Shown here: in pieces, positions 17,543 through 26,344 of the stretch
Position numbering within the stretch: position 1 is the first letter of the stretch
How the letters are laid out: each line of letters starts with the position of its first letter
Source of the DNA: Deminuibacter sp966424055
GTDB lineage: Bacteria; Bacteroidota; Bacteroidia; Chitinophagales; Chitinophagaceae
Reading direction: 5' to 3'
NCBI GenBank assembly: GCA_966424055.1
Contig: CBJLMB010000032.1
Coordinates: 10,278-74,277, forward strand
DNA: 64,000 nt
Translations under genes and position numbers: made by a program
The notes under the pieces: generated by a model
Told to the model about the DNA's origin: nothing
The model's database searches: none
Seen by the model: only the letters and a program-made list of their open reading frames with translations

Positions 17543-18650
17543 GGTTTAAATTTTTTATGTATAGTTTGACATAATCTTCCGCCTGGGAGCGTATGCTGAG
17601 CAGGTTGTGGTGAAACTTCGCCAGCAACTCTGCCGGGCAACCCGCATCCATCCAGTCTTTCAGCGGCATACCCAGGCCATAATGCTGCCATAGCGCTGCG
17701 TTTTTGGCTTCGTAATCGCCAAAAGGCTCCAGGTATAAAAGGGGAGTAGCAGATGAGAGGGAATCCATCAGTGTGCCCGCACCGGGTTTGCTGATAATAC
17801 CCCTGGTTTTTTTAATGATGTTGTACACTTCGGGATAAGCATGGTTGATATGATACCGGATATTGCCATCAGGCTGAATTCTGCCGATGGGCGGGAACTG
17901 GTGCTCACCGGCCGCATTGGTTTGCCAGGTATCCCATGCAGGATCCAGCATGTAATACTTGTTTTGCGGATCCATCTGGTCAACGTCTTTCTGCTCATAG
18001 GAAATGATAGACAGGCTGAGGCCTGACCGGTTCAGTATAGCTGCTTTTTCTTTATAAGTACCCATACCCCAACCACCACCATGTAAGATGAATTCATTGT
18101 CCCTTTCAGTAAAAGGAAGCGGTTCTGCACCGGAAATATTGAGAAAATAGGTGATGGATCTATTATCCCAGTTATTGAACCAGATATGGTTGTAGCCTGT
18201 AGTGGTAGCGGTTTCAAACAATTTCCAGGAAGTGGAATTGGCTGCATCCACATGGCATAAATGAATATCCAGTTCAGCACCGTTCAATAACTGCCTGTAT
18301 TGTTCCAGAACAGGTATCCAGAAGCCCGAGAAGACCACAAAATGCCTGCATGCCTGTTGTTGCCAGGCTGTCAATAATTCGCCAAGGCGGGCTTCATCGA
18401 GGTAAGGACTGGGATCTTTAGCCAGCTGCTGCCCCATGAGCGCAAAAGAAAAATTGCGGTGAAAATTGATTTTGGCCTTTGCCACATTGTCTTTTTTATC
18501 CTTCCTCAGAAAATCTTCAAAAACATACACCGCCGAATCCTGCCCATAATTACCCAGCTGGCGGTTCATCACCACACCGGGCACATAAAAGCCTAGGCCG
18601 GGACCGGCACAGAGTATGGATACCTGCTGATCGTTTTGTGCTGTATGCAT
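17532..18650 (-). CDS. GT-B glycosyltransferase-like protein (MurG/UGT-like)
   Basis: A 372-residue two-domain protein. The N-terminal half (VSILCAGPGLGFYVPGVVM) has a Gly-rich start. The C-terminal half holds GIISKPGAGTLMDSLSSATPLLYL and a following EAKNAALWQHYGLG, which match the donor-binding site of GT28/MurG and macrolide-type transferases (KPGGGT...P...Q..NA). A conventional DxD is not expected in this fold. It would add a sugar to a small acceptor, perhaps on the carrier protein encoded next door. It lies 26 bases after the ACP gene. Confidence 0.75.
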   Translation of the reverse strand: MHTAQNDQQVSILCAGPGLGFYVPGVVMNRQLGNYGQDSAVYVFEDFLRKDKKDNVAKAKINFHRNFSFALMGQQLAKDPSPYLDEARLGELLTAWQQQACRHFVVFSGFWIPVLEQYRQLLNGAELDIHLCHVDAANSTSWKLFETATTTGYNHIWFNNWDNRSITYFLNISGAEPLPFTERDNEFILHGGGWGMGTYKEKAAILNRSGLSLSIISYEQKDVDQMDPQNKYYMLDPAWDTWQTNAAGEHQFPPIGRIQPDGNIRYHINHAYPEVYNIIKKTRGIISKPGAGTLMDSLSSATPLLYLEPFGDYEAKNAALWQHYGLGMPLKDWMDAGCPAELLAKFHHNLLSIRSQAEDYVKLYIKNLNHGI

Positions 18651-18676
18651 GGTTATTCGGTTGTAACGGGATGCCT

Positions 18677-18943
18677 TTAGGAATTGCCCGCAGGTTTTGC
18701 CACAGCGTTTTGATGGGCTGCAATAAAATCGGCCAGGCTCCTGATCGATTTCAGGTGCGAAATATCCAGCGAATCAAATTCCAGTTCAATATTGAATTCT
18801 TCTTCCAGCTGCAGCATAAAGTCGATCATCTGGAGAGAATCCAGTCCTACATCATTGATAATATCGGTGTCTTCTGTGAGACTGGGAATGATGGCTTCGT
18901 TTTCTGTTACTTTCCCGATTACTTTTTTGATTCTTTCTATCAT
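18677..18943 (-). CDS. Acyl carrier protein (stand-alone)
   Basis: An 88-residue four-helix carrier with the 4'-phosphopantetheine attachment motif DVGLDSLQMIDF (Ser36), acidic helix II (LQLEEEF) and the usual length for free ACPs. Being separate from all enzymes, it can serve the AMP ligase, the condensation domain and possibly the methyltransferase and glycosyltransferase in trans. It sits 12 bases after the methyltransferase gene. No phosphopantetheinyl transferase is encoded in the window, so a housekeeping one must act. Confidence 0.93.
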   Translation of the reverse strand: MIERIKKVIGKVTENEAIIPSLTEDTDIINDVGLDSLQMIDFMLQLEEEFNIELEFDSLDISHLKSIRSLADFIAAHQNAVAKPAGNS

Positions 18944-18955
18944 ATGGATTGTGTT

Positions 18956-19786
18956 TTAATTAGCGCTTACTTTTTCAAGAACCATGATGCTGTCTGCATG
19001 CGGAAAAAACCAGTTGTAGTTGGTGATGCTTTTCTGCCTGATCACTTCATACGATTTAATGCGCAGGTTGGCAGGCAGGTTTTTTTCTACATGCGCTTTA
19101 AACCCGGCCTGGTTATAACGCCAGATTAGTCCGTCGAAATTCGAGTTCATCATAAAGCTATGGTCCGGTGCTTCGGGCGATAACGTGAGTATATCTGCGA
19201 TAATGATCACGCCACCCCCTTTCAGCAGGCGTTCACATTCTGTAAGCGCTTTTCTGGTATGCTTGATATGGTGGAAACACCTGGCAAATACCATCATATC
19301 AAAAAAATTATCGTCCATGGGCACTTTGCAGATATCTGCCTGGATGTATTCGCTGTAGGCGCCTCTTTTCTTGCCGTATATCAGCGAATTGATATTGGTG
19401 TCAAGATTGTACAGTTGGGAACCATTCATCAGGTTGTGTTTTTTGAGATACAGGTTCAGCGCACCAGTGCCACAACCCACCTGCAGTACCCTTTTCGACA
19501 ACCTGGGCAGTACAGAATATACATTGGAAAAAATGGGGAAGTTCATGATGAAATTATAAGTATCATATGCCCAGGGATAACGTTCACAGGCACGCACTAC
19601 AATGCTTTTGTAAAAGGGTTTGGTTTTAATTTTTCGCCGGTGATCAATGGCATTGATAATAAGCAAAGGCGATAGAAGTATCCAGAACAGGATAAGGGAT
19701 AGTTTGATAAAAAAAATGCGGATGCTGTTAAATACTGCTTTCATACCTGGTAGCTGTTTTCCTTGTTGATATTTTATTGTTTTCAC
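18956..19786 (-). CDS. Membrane-anchored class I SAM-dependent methyltransferase
   Basis: A 276-residue protein with an N-terminal hydrophobic helix (about residues 23-46) followed by a Rossmann methyltransferase domain. Motif I is VLQVGCGTGAL (100-110), with further blocks NLDTN, ADICKVPMDD and FARCFHHIKHTRKALTEC; the last resembles the UbiE/COQ5-like family (Methyltransf_11). Membrane anchoring is unusual for such enzymes and suggests a lipid-linked or membrane-bound substrate. It sits 11 bases after the outer-membrane protein gene in the minus-strand operon. Confidence 0.85.
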   Translation of the reverse strand: MKTIKYQQGKQLPGMKAVFNSIRIFFIKLSLILFWILLSPLLIINAIDHRRKIKTKPFYKSIVVRACERYPWAYDTYNFIMNFPIFSNVYSVLPRLSKRVLQVGCGTGALNLYLKKHNLMNGSQLYNLDTNINSLIYGKKRGAYSEYIQADICKVPMDDNFFDMMVFARCFHHIKHTRKALTECERLLKGGGVIIIADILTLSPEAPDHSFMMNSNFDGLIWRYNQAGFKAHVEKNLPANLRIKSYEVIRQKSITNYNWFFPHADSIMVLEKVSAN

Positions 19787-19797
19787 CGGCAGTCATT

Positions 19798-22236
19798 TTA
19801 TAAACGCCTGTTTTCTGTTTCAACGCCCGATTCATGTTCTGCCCTTTGTTTGATAGCCGTGCTGCCGAACTTGTATTGAAAATTGATTTTTACCTGCCTG
19901 TATTCCCCGGAAAATGTGGTGTGGCTGTATAAGCCGTTGTAGCGGCTAGTGGTTTCCCAATGGTTACCCTGGTAAATATCGGTAACCGCCAGGCGGATAA
20001 AGCCCCTGTCTTTGAGCACCGGTTTTTGCAGCCCGATATCCACCTGCGAATTGCCTTTGGTGATACCAACCGGCCCCGATAAGGTGGTTGTATTGAACAC
20101 CCCGCTTATTTCGGCCGTTAACTGAAAAGGCAATTTGAATTGCTGTTGTGTACTGAATGTACCGGCAAACCTGGCGGGCTTATAATTACCCAGCTGTTCA
20201 ATATGTATCGTATTGTTCAGGTAATAACCCGTTCCCGAAACGGTCATATCCCACCATTTGAAGGGCGCTACCTGCTGCGTAATTCTCAGGCTGATATTTT
20301 TTTGTTCGCCTATATTCTGTGGTATCATCGCGGTTTTGTTTTGCTGTACCACTTCAATTACTTCCATCGACAGGTGATTGGTATAAGTGTATGCGAGGCT
20401 GGCCGAAGTTTTGGCAATACTATAGCCCAGTGCAATGCTTTGGGTATACTGCGGCTGTAAAAAAGGATTGCCTTTCCAGTACGATAGTTCGTCTATTGGG
20501 TATTCAAACGGGTTAAGGTCTTTATACATGGGCCTGTCGATGCGTTTGGCATAACTCAGCGTATAGCTGCCTGCTTTCGGGGATTTAAATATCAGGCTGC
20601 CTGTGGGAAAATAATCCAGGTAGTTTCTGGTGATGCTCAGCGGCTGCTGGCTACTGCCTGGCACCGGTGTAAGATCGCCGGTGGAATGGGTGTTCTCCAG
20701 CCGCAGACCGATATCATAACTCAGCTGCCTGCTAAAATTGCCTTCGTATTTAACAAAGCCGGCAATGATCTGCTCTTTGTATTTAAAAAAATTAGACTGA
20801 TCGGCAATGATTTTATCTGTACCACTGCCCACCTGGTAAAAATTGAAATCATTGCCGGTGGTCACTGTTGACCATTTGCCACCGACAGTGTATTTGCCTT
20901 TCCATAAATTGCCCTGGTATTTGAGCGTGAGGGCGTATATGTGAATTTTTTTGCTGCTGATGGTACGGTAAACACTGTCTGACAAGAACTGTTCGCCGGC
21001 TGTATAATAGGTGTTGCCATTCAGGTTTTTGGTGCCATCATCAAAATAGCCATAATCTGCATCCAGGTTCAGGGTATTGCCAAGGGTATCCTGATAGCGG
21101 TAATTGATATTGGCGTTATAACGGTTGGCATGCTGCTGGTAATAATCACTTACACTCACCAGCTTCTGCAGCAGCATACCTGAAGAGGCATCACTGATAT
21201 AAGTCACAGGCCTGATCACTCCCGGTCCGAATAAAAAATTGCTGTTGAACAATAAGCCTATGGTTTGTTTGCTATCAATGGTATAGTTCATGCCTGCAAA
21301 AGCGCTCATGGTTTTACGTTTATCCACATCATGAATGGGATTGTCGTAGATTTTGCCATTCATGATCCTGTCGTAGCTGTAATGCATATCGAAATAACCC
21401 AGCGTGTGGCTGTACCCGCCAAAAAGATTGAGGTTCCCTGCACGATAGTTCAGGTTGAGATCAGTATTCTGTTTGGGGGATACACCATAGGCCGCACCAT
21501 TGTTGATGCTGCCGTTAAAACCCCTGATGGTTGATCGCTGTGTGATAATATTGATAATACCGCCAGAACCTGTTGCATCGTATTCGGCAGAAGGATTACT
21601 GATGATTTCTATTGATTTGATACTGGAAGAGGGGGTGGATTTAAGCAGCTCGGCTATATCTTTTTGTTCCAGGTAGGTTTGCCGCCCGTTGATCATGATC
21701 AGCGCACTGTTAATGCCATTGAGCGTGATGGTATTGTCTTTACCTGCTATCACAATACCTGGTGTTTTTTTCATTACATCCAGTGCATTGCTGCCCTGCG
21801 CGGTAACGCTGGCTTCCACATTGTAGGTCAGCTTCCTGCCATCGGATTTCAGCAGCGGGGGTTTTTGTACCCCTTTGATGATAACCTCTTTTAGTAGCTT
21901 GCTCATGTTCTGAAGTTTAATAACACCCAGATCGGTATTTTTTGAAAGAAACAGGGTGTCACTGTGAAACTGTGAATAGCCTATATAGCTAACAACCACC
22001 TGGAATTTTTGGGTTGCCGGGAAAAGCTGGAAGCGCCCCTCTCCGTTGCTGAGCACTGTATGGTTGTTTTGCTTATGTTCTATGTCTGTCAGCACCACGG
22101 TAGCACCCACGATGGATTTTCCCTGCATATCTGTCACCTGCCCGGTAACAATCAAGCCGGTAGGGTTTTGTGCTTTTAGAAGAATGGGTATACATAATAA
22201 TAAAATAGTAATGATGGTGATGAATTTCTGAAACAT
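19798..22236 (-). CDS. TonB-dependent receptor / outer membrane beta-barrel family protein
   Basis: An 812-residue protein. The start is set at MFQKFITIITILLLC, which gives a clean signal peptide ending LKAQ. A carboxypeptidase-regulatory-like domain follows (VTGQVTDMQGKSIVGATVVL), then a plug-like region (TAQGSNALDVMKKTPGIVI, NGINSALIMINGR) and a long beta-strand-rich barrel of the OMP_b-brl_3 type. Such proteins sit in the outer membrane and import or export siderophores, peptides or glycans. It is the promoter-proximal gene of the biosynthetic operon, spaced 11 bases from the methyltransferase, so it probably handles the cluster product. Open-frame codons upstream of the chosen start lack a signal peptide. 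Confidence 0.85.
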   Translation of the reverse strand: MFQKFITIITILLLCIPILLKAQNPTGLIVTGQVTDMQGKSIVGATVVLTDIEHKQNNHTVLSNGEGRFQLFPATQKFQVVVSYIGYSQFHSDTLFLSKNTDLGVIKLQNMSKLLKEVIIKGVQKPPLLKSDGRKLTYNVEASVTAQGSNALDVMKKTPGIVIAGKDNTITLNGINSALIMINGRQTYLEQKDIAELLKSTPSSSIKSIEIISNPSAEYDATGSGGIINIITQRSTIRGFNGSINNGAAYGVSPKQNTDLNLNYRAGNLNLFGGYSHTLGYFDMHYSYDRIMNGKIYDNPIHDVDKRKTMSAFAGMNYTIDSKQTIGLLFNSNFLFGPGVIRPVTYISDASSGMLLQKLVSVSDYYQQHANRYNANINYRYQDTLGNTLNLDADYGYFDDGTKNLNGNTYYTAGEQFLSDSVYRTISSKKIHIYALTLKYQGNLWKGKYTVGGKWSTVTTGNDFNFYQVGSGTDKIIADQSNFFKYKEQIIAGFVKYEGNFSRQLSYDIGLRLENTHSTGDLTPVPGSSQQPLSITRNYLDYFPTGSLIFKSPKAGSYTLSYAKRIDRPMYKDLNPFEYPIDELSYWKGNPFLQPQYTQSIALGYSIAKTSASLAYTYTNHLSMEVIEVVQQNKTAMIPQNIGEQKNISLRITQQVAPFKWWDMTVSGTGYYLNNTIHIEQLGNYKPARFAGTFSTQQQFKLPFQLTAEISGVFNTTTLSGPVGITKGNSQVDIGLQKPVLKDRGFIRLAVTDIYQGNHWETTSRYNGLYSHTTFSGEYRQVKINFQYKFGSTAIKQRAEHESGVETENRRL

Positions 22237-23330
22237 GCTCGTGTTTTGTTGCCGCAGCATTACCCGTAGGTATGGCAGCATACATCTTGCTGATGGTTGT
22301 TTTGAACAGTATTTACTCAAATGGGTTATCGAACTGTATAAAACATGGCAAGCTGTTTTTCATTTGATTGAATAATGGGTGTTTGCTTTATTATGAAAAT
22401 AGGTTCCTGTTCTTGTCAATAAAATACACCTGCCATTCAAACAGCTGTATTTAACCGATTTAGCGGCTTGTTTTCAGGACGGATAATGATGATTCAAATT
22501 CCCCGGAAATAAATCCGGTTCTGCATTACAAAGGTAACGCCGGTATGGTATAACAGATGTACCCGGCAGTACTGATCATTTTTCTCAAAGCAGGTAAGCT
22601 TTCAAAAACTGTTTTCAAATGGGTGGAATGGCTTAGCAGGTTTTGTACAACAAGCTATCCTGGCGAACCTGTTTGCTGACTGTCATCAGCCATTTAAAGA
22701 TACAAAAAAGCATATAACAAAATCCGTATGCTGCTGCAAAACATTTTACAACTGTTTAGCAAAACCAAGCGAATACAGCACCTTACCGTTACGGGTTATA
22801 AGGGAAGAAAAATTGGTTCTTCAACCCGGTCCCCAGGTTACTGGTTATAACGGCAAGCGAATAGCTGTGAGCTAGAGGGGATTTCTCTCGCGGAACACGC
22901 AAAAAGCGTAGAAAGGAAGATGGAAGTTCATGGCTTGTCGCTGTAAAAGCTTCAAGCTAATAGCGATGAGTTGTGAGAATTGTGTCTCGCGGAACACGCA
23001 GAAAACGCAGAAAGGAAGCTGAAAGCGCATGGCTTGGTGCTGTAAAAGCTTCAAGCTAATAGCGATGAGCTGTGAGAAATGCATCTTGCGGAACACGCGG
23101 AAAACGCAGAAAGGGGCTGGAAGTTCATGGCTTGTCGCTGTAAAAGCTTCAAGCTAATAGCGATGAGTTGTGAGAGCAGCATCTCACAGCTCGCCGCTAA
23201 TAGCTCACTCCATTATATTTGCTAATGGATTGAAGATGAATATTGTTTTATTTCCCTAAAAAACAACCTGCTGATGTCCCCGTTGTCAATAGCCGGTCGT
23301 CATTAAGGTGTAACAACAAAATTTTATATC
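22237..23330. other. Long non-coding gap upstream of the outer-membrane gene
   Basis: Over one kilobase without a credible gene. The left half must hold the promoter of the minus-strand biosynthetic operon; I saw no clear box. The right half is a tandem repeat array, listed separately. A 74-codon minus-strand open frame here is just the translation of that repeat. Confidence 0.6.
22886..23182. repeat. Tandem array of about 99-bp units (three copies)
   Basis: Copies begin at 22886, 22985 and 23084, each with tct(c/t)gcggaacacgc, and a partial fourth starts at 23182. Each unit contains a GC-rich core (cggaacacgcagaaaacgc), a variable link, the nearly constant gctgtaaaagcttcaagcta, and a half reading gcgatgagttgtgag. 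The units differ by a few substitutions and one indel. The same core occurs in other gaps of the window, so this is an expanded member of a dispersed repeat family. Confidence 0.88.
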
Positions 23331-23675
23331 ATGAAAGAGTTCGTATTAATTTTCAGGCTTAATGGCACCGTCCACGTGAAACCTTCACCCGAACAAATGC
23401 AGGAACGGATGAACTGGCTGGCGGGTATTGCAGCACAGAATAAACTGGCAGACAAAGGAAATACCCTTTCGCCGGTAAATGCCAAAACCGTAAAACCCGG
23501 TGGTGTGATCACCGATGGCCCATATACAGAGATCAATGAATTTGTAAGCGGCTATATCATCGTAAAAACTGAAACCATTGAAGAAGCGGTTGAAATGGCC
23601 AAAGCAAACCCCATATTCAAAATAGGTGGCAACATTGAAGTGCGGGAAGTGGTTAAACGGGATGAAAAAAACTAA
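23331..23675 (+). CDS. YCII-related DGPF-domain protein
   Basis: A 114-residue protein of the YCII/DGPF fold: MKEFVLIFRLNGT at the start, the signature ITDGPYTEINEFVSGYIIVK and the closing GGNIEVREVVKR. DGPF proteins are dimeric ferredoxin-like folds of unclear chemistry. They are habitually encoded beside ECF42-type sigma factors, exactly as here, with only 5 bases before the sigma gene. A role as sensor or effector of that sigma factor is inferred from neighbourhood only. Confidence 0.9.
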   Translation: MKEFVLIFRLNGTVHVKPSPEQMQERMNWLAGIAAQNKLADKGNTLSPVNAKTVKPGGVITDGPYTEINEFVSGYIIVKTETIEEAVEMAKANPIFKIGGNIEVREVVKRDEKN

Positions 23676-23680
23676 TACGG

Positions 23681-24931
23681 ATGGGGAAGCAGGTAACACC
23701 GCACGACGAGCTTTTACCACACCTGTTCAGGTTGGAATACACCAAAATGACGGCGGTATTGTGTCGTCATTTTGGGTTAAAGCACATCGAAATTGCCGAA
23801 GATATTGCCAGTGAAACATTTTTAAAAGCCAGCGAGGTTTGGGCATTACAGGGCATACCCGGAAATCCTGCGGCCTGGTTGTATACCGTTGCCAAAAATA
23901 AAACCAGGGACTACCTGAAACGGCTTTCGGTTTTTGAGACCAGGGTGAAAGATGCTATTACAGCAGATACCCCGCTGATAGAAACAGAAGCAGATTTTAA
24001 CAGCCAGGCGATCGCCGACAGCCAGCTGGCCATGATATTTGCTGTTTGCAATCCAGCCAATTCACTAGAATCGCAGATTTGCCTGGCACTGCAGATACTT
24101 TGCGGGTTCAGTGTTGAAGAGATAGCCGCCGCTTTTTTATCCAAAACAGAAACCATCAAAAAAAGACTGTTCAGGGCCAGGATCAACCTGCGCAATGATC
24201 ATTTCCAGATCAGGGAATTGCAGCAAACAGCTATCCAGTCAAGGATGGACGCGGTATTGAGAACTTTATACCTGCTGTTCAATGAAGGCTATGCCGCTGC
24301 CTCCGGTGATCAGCTGGTGCGGAAAGAACTTTGTTCAGAAGCGATCAGGCTTACACTATTGCTCACCGAAAATCCACTGACCCGGTCCACACAAGCCAAT
24401 GCCCTGCTGGCACTGATGTGTTTCCAGGGTTCAAGATTGGATGCAAGGGAAAATGAAACCGGTGAAGCGGTATTGTTTGAACAGCAGGATAAAAACCTGT
24501 GGAACAGGGAACTGATAGATAAAGGAAACTATTACCTGGTGAATGCCTGTTCAGGTAACGAAATTTCCAAATACCACCTGGAAGCCGGTATCGCCTATTG
24601 GCATACCACACCTGCAGGTGAAGAAAAATGGACACATATTCTTCAATTGTACAACCAGCTTATCCTGATTGAATATTCACCTGTTACTGCCTTGAGCAGA
24701 ACATTTGCATTGGCCAAAGTGTATGGTAATGAACAGGGCATAGCAGAAGCAGAAAAACTGCGGCTGAATGAACTGAGCGACTATCACTCCCTGCTGGGCT
24801 ATTTGTACACGGGCATCCACACTGATAAAGCCATTGCGCATTATGAAACAGCGATCGGCCTCACCAGGTCATCAGCAGAAAAGAAAACACTGAAAAAGCA
24901 GGTAGAAAAACTGCGATCATTCAAAAAATAA
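23681..24931 (+). CDS. ECF RNA polymerase sigma factor, ECF42-like with C-terminal extension
   Basis: A 416-residue protein. The N-terminal 170 residues hold sigma region 2 (HIEIAEDIASETFLKASEVW) and region 4 (LALQILCGFSVEEIAAAFLS, ETIKKRLFRARINLR). The remaining 230 residues are a helical, TPR-like extension containing LYLLFNEGYAAASGDQLVRK and ALLALMCFQGSR, typical of ECF42. This group lacks a dedicated anti-sigma factor; the extension is thought to control activity. No anti-sigma gene is present. Encoded with the DGPF gene in one operon. Confidence 0.9.
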   Translation: MGKQVTPHDELLPHLFRLEYTKMTAVLCRHFGLKHIEIAEDIASETFLKASEVWALQGIPGNPAAWLYTVAKNKTRDYLKRLSVFETRVKDAITADTPLIETEADFNSQAIADSQLAMIFAVCNPANSLESQICLALQILCGFSVEEIAAAFLSKTETIKKRLFRARINLRNDHFQIRELQQTAIQSRMDAVLRTLYLLFNEGYAAASGDQLVRKELCSEAIRLTLLLTENPLTRSTQANALLALMCFQGSRLDARENETGEAVLFEQQDKNLWNRELIDKGNYYLVNACSGNEISKYHLEAGIAYWHTTPAGEEKWTHILQLYNQLILIEYSPVTALSRTFALAKVYGNEQGIAEAEKLRLNELSDYHSLLGYLYTGIHTDKAIAHYETAIGLTRSSAEKKTLKKQVEKLRSFKK

Positions 24932-25011
24932 TGCTTCCCGTTAGCGTTTAATCCATACCCGGCACTCCGGTAGAGGAGGAGGTACAACAATCACCGGAAC
25001 CTGGATTAAAT

Positions 25012-25060
25012 TATCCCCGGAAATATCCCTGTACTATCATTAGGGATTTTCCCGGGGATA
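25012..25060. terminator. Long hairpin between convergent genes
   Basis: Two 19-base arms beginning tatccccgg and ending ccggggata pair with two mismatches around an 11-base loop. The hairpin lies between the sigma-factor gene and a VOC gene that face each other. No long T run follows, so this is a bidirectional terminator by position and stem strength. Confidence 0.6.
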
Positions 25061-25088
25061 CGATCCTGGTTATGCCTGCTGTAAATAA

Positions 25089-25466
25089 TCATTTTGCTGA
25101 ATGCAGGCCGATCATATTTCCCTCTGTATCTTCTATAAAAGCAATAAAGCCCTGGTCGCCTGCACTGAGCTTGGGACGGATGATCTTGCCACCGGCTGCT
25201 TCCACCCGGCTGAGCGCTGCATTGATATCGTCTGATGCAAAATAGATCAGCACGCCTCCACCGCCGGGTTGTACCTGGTCCATCTTCACCAAGGCACCAC
25301 CGGCACCTGTTGCATCAGCGGGAAAAGTAGCATACTGCATACCCGGATGCCTTTCACTGTGCATAGGCAGATCCGTCAAGGGGTATTTAAACACTGTTGT
25401 ATAAAATCGCTTTGCCCGGTTAAAATCTGATACATAGATCTCAAACCAACTGATCACCTTTTTCAT
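25089..25466 (-). CDS. VOC family protein (glyoxalase-like)
   Basis: A 125-residue protein beginning MKKVISWFEIYVSDFNRAKRFY, with DDINAALSRVEAAGGKIIRPK and the terminal FIEDTEGNMIGLHS. The pattern is that of single-domain glyoxalase-like VOC proteins common in Bacteroidota. Its metal ligands and substrate were not assigned. It starts 83 bases after an AraC regulator gene on the same strand, which may control it. Confidence 0.88.
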   Translation of the reverse strand: MKKVISWFEIYVSDFNRAKRFYTTVFKYPLTDLPMHSERHPGMQYATFPADATGAGGALVKMDQVQPGGGGVLIYFASDDINAALSRVEAAGGKIIRPKLSAGDQGFIAFIEDTEGNMIGLHSAK

Positions 25467-25549
25467 CTCGTTTAATTTTGATGTGTACTGATGCTGCAAA
25501 ACTAAACTGGACAAAACAGGGAAAATTGTAAAAAACCGCCAGCTGTTTT

Positions 25550-26344
25550 TTATGATTCCCATTCGGGAAAGCCGGGCATCTGTTCAACAGCTTTGCGCAG
25601 GTAAACACCCGGGGTAACACCGGAAAACAATTTGAAGTCGCGGATAAAATGGGACTGGTCAAAATAACCAAGCGAATGAGCAATATCCGTAAGTGAGCGG
25701 AAGCTTCCCTGCCGCAATAAAGCCATGGACGATTGAAAGCGGCAGATACGGGCATACAAAATAGGCGTAATACCGATATGTGTTAGAAAAAGGCGTTCGA
25801 GTGAGCGCTCGGATAAATGAAGATCATGTAGTATCTGGGCTATTCTTTTACCCTGCTGCAGGGCTGTCCATGCATAATCCAGCTTTTTGTTTTCATAACC
25901 ATGGCGGTGTATCTGTGCCTGCAGGAAAGCGGCAATACAGGCTACCCGTTGCTGCAATGAGCTGCAACCAAGCAGTTGCTCGCTCAATGATGTTTGAATA
26001 AGCTGGCTGATACAGATATTTTGATCCGTCAGCTCATGGGCATTTAAACCAAATACCGGTTTCAGCGCCGATGGATGAAAATTAACGCCAATGGTGCGAA
26101 AGCTACCCCCACCAAGCAACTGGCCGCATTTTGTGGCCTGGCCAAATACAAATAACTGCGGCAGCTGTTCACCTTCAAAACCGGTGAACACGTTGGGGTT
26201 CTCCTGGAAAATAAGTCCGGGCACACCGGTAGACATCACCGTGAATGCTTTGGGCGAAAATTCTTCTGTTTCATTTTCCAGCATCCAGAAATGAGATACA
26301 TAATTTTTCAATGATGCAGGTGGTGCAATTACCTGGTAACTCAT
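25550..26344 (-). CDS. AraC family transcriptional regulator
   Basis: A 264-residue protein. The N-terminal half (YVSHFWMLENETEEFSPK, GVNFHPSALKPVFGL) is the DUF6597-type sensor domain. The C-terminal half carries the AraC HTH pair, ending with the diagnostic IAHSLGYFDQSHFIRDFKLF and GVTPGVYLRK. The start is set at MSYQVIAPP. It likely co-regulates the downstream VOC gene. Confidence 0.9.
   Translation of the reverse strand: MSYQVIAPPASLKNYVSHFWMLENETEEFSPKAFTVMSTGVPGLIFQENPNVFTGFEGEQLPQLFVFGQATKCGQLLGGGSFRTIGVNFHPSALKPVFGLNAHELTDQNICISQLIQTSLSEQLLGCSSLQQRVACIAAFLQAQIHRHGYENKKLDYAWTALQQGKRIAQILHDLHLSERSLERLFLTHIGITPILYARICRFQSSMALLRQGSFRSLTDIAHSLGYFDQSHFIRDFKLFSGVTPGVYLRKAVEQMPGFPEWES

Noticed and set aside
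18479..19129. Long plus-strand open frame of 216 codons
   Set aside because: It lies antisense to the ACP and methyltransferase genes, which have clear motifs; it has no family features.
8699..22236. Flexirubin or aryl-polyene cluster
   Set aside because: No ketosynthase, dehydratase or HAL/TAL gene is present, although ACP, ligase, GT2 and methyltransferase occur.
22872..23096. Minus-strand open frame of 74 codons
   Set aside because: It is the direct translation of the 99-bp repeat units and repeats its own peptide; no start context or family.
22886..23182. CRISPR array
   Set aside because: Units are about 99 bases long with near-identical content throughout, there are no spacers, and no cas genes are near.
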